This document shows positions 6,901 to 8,459 of a DNA stretch of 8,459 bases, piece by piece; position 1 is the first letter of the stretch; each line of letters opens with the position of its first letter. Under the pieces are notes generated by a model. It saw only the letters and a list, made by a program, of their open reading frames with translations, had not been told where the DNA came from and made no database searches. Location of the stretch: NCBI GenBank assembly GCA_003240625.1, contig QFMX01000019.1, forward strand, positions 1 to 8,459. Reading direction: 5' to 3'. The DNA is from Sphingomonas taxi (GTDB lineage Bacteria > Pseudomonadota > Alphaproteobacteria > Sphingomonadales > Sphingomonadaceae). Both the position numbers and the translations under genes were made by a program.

Positions 6901-7878
6901 ACGCGCGCCGTGGTGTTCGGCGCGCCGGATGCGGTGCTGATGGACCTGCCGCAGCTGACCGAGGACCAACCCGCGCACCGGCCGATGGTCGCCGCGCGCG
7001 CGGTTCACTGGCCGGGCGAGATGGCGGTGTTCCGCAGCCCGTCGACGGACGGGTTCGAGCTGCTGACCACGTTCGGCAGCCGCGCCCGGATCGGGGCGCT
7101 GGTCTCGGACTTCTTTGCGGGACCGACGTCGCGCTTCGACCTCGGCAATGCGCTGGTGGTCGATCTGCTCACCGGCACGCTGGAAAGCGTCACCGACCTG
7201 ACCCTCTTCGGCGGCGCGAACGCGCTCGCCATCGAGAGCGCGCCCGGCGTCTGGGAGATCGTGCAGGCGGCCGCGGCCGAGCTGCTGGCGCCCGGCCGGT
7301 ATCGGCTGACCCGGCTCCTTCGTGGCCAGCGCGGTACGGAAGGCGCCATGGGCAACCCGGCGCCTGCAGGCGCGCGTGTCGTCGTGCTGGACACCGCGCT
7401 GGCATCGCTGCCGATCGCCGAGGCCGACCTGGGCATCCCGTGGAACTGGCGCATCGGCCCCGCGAGCCGTCCTGTCAGCGACGAGACCTATGTGGCGCAA
7501 GCCTTCACGCCCGCAGGCGTCGGGCTTCGGCCATTCTCGGTCGCCCATGTCGAACAGCCATGGCGCGTGCCGCGCTCGCCCGGCAATCTCACCATCCGCT
7601 GGACCCGCCGGTCCCGCGCGCTGTCCGCCGACAGTTGGGGCGGGCTGGAGGTGCCGCTGGCCGAAGAGCTCGAAGCCTACGAGGTCGAGGTCCTCGACGG
7701 CGCCACCGTGAAGCGGGTGCTGAGCACCGCCACCACCAGCGCGACCTACACCGCCGCCCAGCAGAGCGCCGATTGGGGCGCGCCGCTCGGCCCCGGCGAC
7801 AACCTCACCGTCCGCATCTTCCAGCTCTCCGCCCTCGTGGGGCGGGGCGCGCCCAAGACCGTCACGCTGATACTCTGA
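3913..7878 (+). CDS. Giant baseplate/tail-tip 'megatron' protein with TIM-barrel-like domain (RcGTA g15-like)
   Basis: At 1321 residues this is the largest gene here and is unbroken. It begins with a glycine-zipper-like hydrophobic stretch (about residues 5-45), then a J-protein-like region with a Gly/Lys-rich loop (GGGKGGGGGK, 103-112) and FAVALCEGPITGIGRIWADG. The TIM-barrel-like GTA domain (PF13547) covers roughly 440-735, with GTEMPGL (Glu474), DFVGIDNYMPLSDW and FTELGCP (Glu659). A tip-attachment (PF13550) region follows at roughly 770-950. A C-terminal domain typical of Rcc01698-like proteins lies near 1077-1160 (LTRLLRGQRGTEGAM), and a beta-rich, possibly FN3-like end closes the protein (about 1215-1321). 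In RcGTA this protein forms the trimeric tip of the baseplate. The start is GTG 3913, 3 bp after the peptidase stop, with a weak AAGAGAAAG run upstream. Domain borders are estimates by eye. Confidence 0.93.
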   Translation: MATLVLGVAGAAIGGSIGGAILGVSAATIGGFIGSTVGSVVDSWIVSSLAPTQRIEGARLDTLRITSSTEGAVIPRLYGRMRMGGNIVWATDFREETKTTTQGGGKGGGGGKVKTTEYLYYASFAVALCEGPITGIGRIWADGKPMDLSGVTWRWYPGDENQSVDPFIAARMGAASTPAYRGTAYVVFEELPLSTYGNRLPQLSFEVFRPLADPDTAEGLTRAVTMIPASGEFTYATQAIRKTDGGATQAENLNALPDEADIIAALDRLQAMAPAVESVSLVVAWFGDDLRAGSCKVRPGVEVAAKSTTPRSWSVNGVSRGNAFLVSRDDQDRPVYGGTPSDFAVVQAIREMKARRLRVTFYPFILMDVPPGNTLPNPYSDNAADLGQPAFPWRGRITCSPAAGYAGSVDKTGTAATQVAALFGAATPANFSVSGQSVSWTGTPGDWGLRRMVLHYAHLCAAAGGVDAFLIGTEMPGLTTIRSGASSYPAVQAYRDLATDVRSILGGGTRIGYAADWSEYFGHHPNDASGDVLFHLDPLWADPEIDFVGIDNYMPLSDWRDGWDHLDAQEGWPAIYERAYLQANIAGGEGFEWFYASAADRSAQVRAPITDGAASKPWVFRYKDLRAWWSNPHYDRPGGVESGTATAWVPQSKPIRFTELGCPAIDRGTNQPNVFFDPKSSESFTPYFSRGWRDDAIQRAYLEATYLWWGEAANNPLSSVYGGRMVHVPECAAWTWDARPYPFFPALTDVWTDGANWRLGHWLTGRLGAVSLAALVRHLCLRAGMPESRIDVTALWGAVEGYAITALESPRASITTLSRHFGLDAVETEGVIRFVMRGRASVTTINPDDLVASREGDVLALTRGQETELPQALKWQVARADEDYDVALVEARRITVDTTRIASESFPMAVPPEEAERRCRRALMEAWVGRETAAFRLPPSRLALDPADAIRLEHDGRLIDLRLVSIADAEARGIEAVRQDRASYDLPPGDPRAASLTRAVVFGAPDAVLMDLPQLTEDQPAHRPMVAARAVHWPGEMAVFRSPSTDGFELLTTFGSRARIGALVSDFFAGPTSRFDLGNALVVDLLTGTLESVTDLTLFGGANALAIESAPGVWEIVQAAAAELLAPGRYRLTRLLRGQRGTEGAMGNPAPAGARVVVLDTALASLPIAEADLGIPWNWRIGPASRPVSDETYVAQAFTPAGVGLRPFSVAHVEQPWRVPRSPGNLTIRWTRRSRALSADSWGGLEVPLAEELEAYEVEVLDGATVKRVLSTATTSATYTAAQQSADWGAPLGPGDNLTVRIFQLSALVGRGAPKTVTLIL

Positions 7879-7881
7879 AGG
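7877..7881 (+). promoter_or_regulatory. Ribosome binding site for the DUF2793 gene
   Basis: GAAGG begins within the TGA stop of the megatron gene and lies seven bases before the ATG at 7889. It fixes the start of the partial last gene and implies that the two genes share a transcript. Confidence 0.55.
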
Positions 7882-7888
7882 CCATCCC

Positions 7889-8459
7889 ATGTCCGACGCC
7901 ACGACCCATCTCCTGCTGCCCTACATCCTGGCGGCGCAGGCCCAGAAGCATGTCACCCACAACGAGGCGCTGCGGCTGCTCGACGGGCTCGTCCAGCTTT
8001 CTGTGATCGACCGCGATCTGACAGCGCCGCCCGGAAGCCCCGCCGATGGCGACCGCTACATCATCGGCTCGGGCGCGACGGGCGACTGGGCGGGGTGGGA
8101 CCTGAACGTCGCGCTCTGGACCGACGGCGCATGGCTGCAGCTTCCGCCGCGCCCGGGCTGGCGGGCGTGGGTCGAGGACGAGGGCTTGCTGCTGGTCTAC
8201 GACGGGTCCGGCTGGGTCGGGACCACTCCGGCCACGCTGCAGAACCTCGCGCTCCTGGGGCTCGGCACGACGGCGGATGCGTCGAACCCATTCTCGGCCA
8301 AGCTGAACGCCGCGCTCTGGACGGCGAAGACCGTGGCCGAGGGCGGCACCGGCGATCTGTTCTACACCATGAACAAGGAGGCCGCGGGCGACGATCTCGG
8401 CCTCACGCTGCAGACCGGCTTCGTGACCAAGGCGCTGGTCGGCCTCTTCGGTTCGGACC
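7889..8459 (+). CDS. DUF2793 protein, likely tail tip/receptor-binding component (3' end outside window)
   Basis: An open frame from ATG 7889 to the right edge gives 190 residues with no stop, so the gene is partial. Residues about 7-110 match DUF2793 (PF10983): LLPYILAAQAQKHVTHNEAL, then a PPGSPADGDRYIIG stretch, GDWAGW, and LLVYDGSGW. The DUF2793 part is followed by a linker with NPFSAKLNAALWTA and a GGTGD stretch. That suggests a modular protein with a different domain further on, as in many phage fibre or tip proteins. It starts 10 bp after the megatron gene, with GAAGG overlapping that stop. DUF2793 genes are common just after the g15 homologue in rhodobacterial prophages. A role at the tail tip or in receptor contact is inferred from position and is not proven by a motif. 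Confidence 0.85.
   Translation, partial: MSDATTHLLLPYILAAQAQKHVTHNEALRLLDGLVQLSVIDRDLTAPPGSPADGDRYIIGSGATGDWAGWDLNVALWTDGAWLQLPPRPGWRAWVEDEGLLLVYDGSGWVGTTPATLQNLALLGLGTTADASNPFSAKLNAALWTAKTVAEGGTGDLFYTMNKEAAGDDLGLTLQTGFVTKALVGLFGSD

Noticed and set aside
6364..7902. Long antisense open frame of 512 codons, with others at 4051-5286 and 5344-6246 on the - strand
   Set aside because: They lie wholly opposite the megatron gene, which has clear family motifs. In high-GC DNA the reverse strand of a real gene often stays open, and their products are Arg/Gly/Ala-rich with no recognisable domain.
1..8459. CRISPR arrays, tRNA genes, insertion sequences, integrase or attachment sites
   Set aside because: No regularly spaced repeats, no tRNA-like cloverleaf, no transposase or integrase motifs and no terminal repeats were seen. 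Coding sequence fills almost the whole window.

Overview
The window is a continuous stretch of tail and lysis genes from a GTA-like prophage or siphovirus, most probably in an alphaproteobacterium of the Rhodobacterales (Rhodobacter, Paracoccus, Roseobacter relatives). The basis is the very high G+C content, the strong G/C bias at third codon positions, and the row of protein families. That row reads tape-measure C-terminus, DUF2460, DUF2163, NlpC/P60 peptidase, and a giant protein with a TIM-barrel-like domain. It matches the tail-tip half of the Rhodobacter capsulatus gene transfer agent (RcGTA genes g11 to g15). All genes are on the + strand, packed end to end or with 4-8 bp overlaps. The longest intergenic gap is 40 bp, and I see no internal promoter or terminator, so the window is probably one part of a late operon.

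Layout. 2-523 is the C-terminal end of the tail tape-measure protein, cut by the left edge. 564-1190 is the DUF2460 distal-tail protein. 1187-2555 is a four-gene block: a holin-like protein with three membrane segments, a 43-residue single-span protein, a GH24 lysozyme with intact catalytic residues, and a 69-residue two-span membrane protein. 2552-3436 is the DUF2163 hub protein with four cysteines suited to binding an iron-sulfur cluster. 3433-3909 is an NlpC/P60 cell-wall peptidase. 3913-7878 is the 1321-residue 'megatron' baseplate/tip protein. 7889 to the right edge is the start of a DUF2793 protein, probably a tail-tip or receptor-binding component.

How the genes work together. The tape measure sets tail length. 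The DUF2460 and DUF2163 proteins and the megatron build the distal end of the tail, and the NlpC/P60 enzyme opens peptidoglycan during DNA entry. The lysozyme and the membrane proteins around it look like a host-lysis cassette for particle release. In RcGTA the DUF2460 and DUF2163 genes are neighbours and lysis is encoded elsewhere, so a lysis block seated between them by start/stop overlaps is the most notable architectural point here. The rest of the window is a fairly ordinary example of this tail module, and I saw no wholly new system. Phage versus GTA, and active versus decayed, cannot be settled from the window, but every complete gene is intact.
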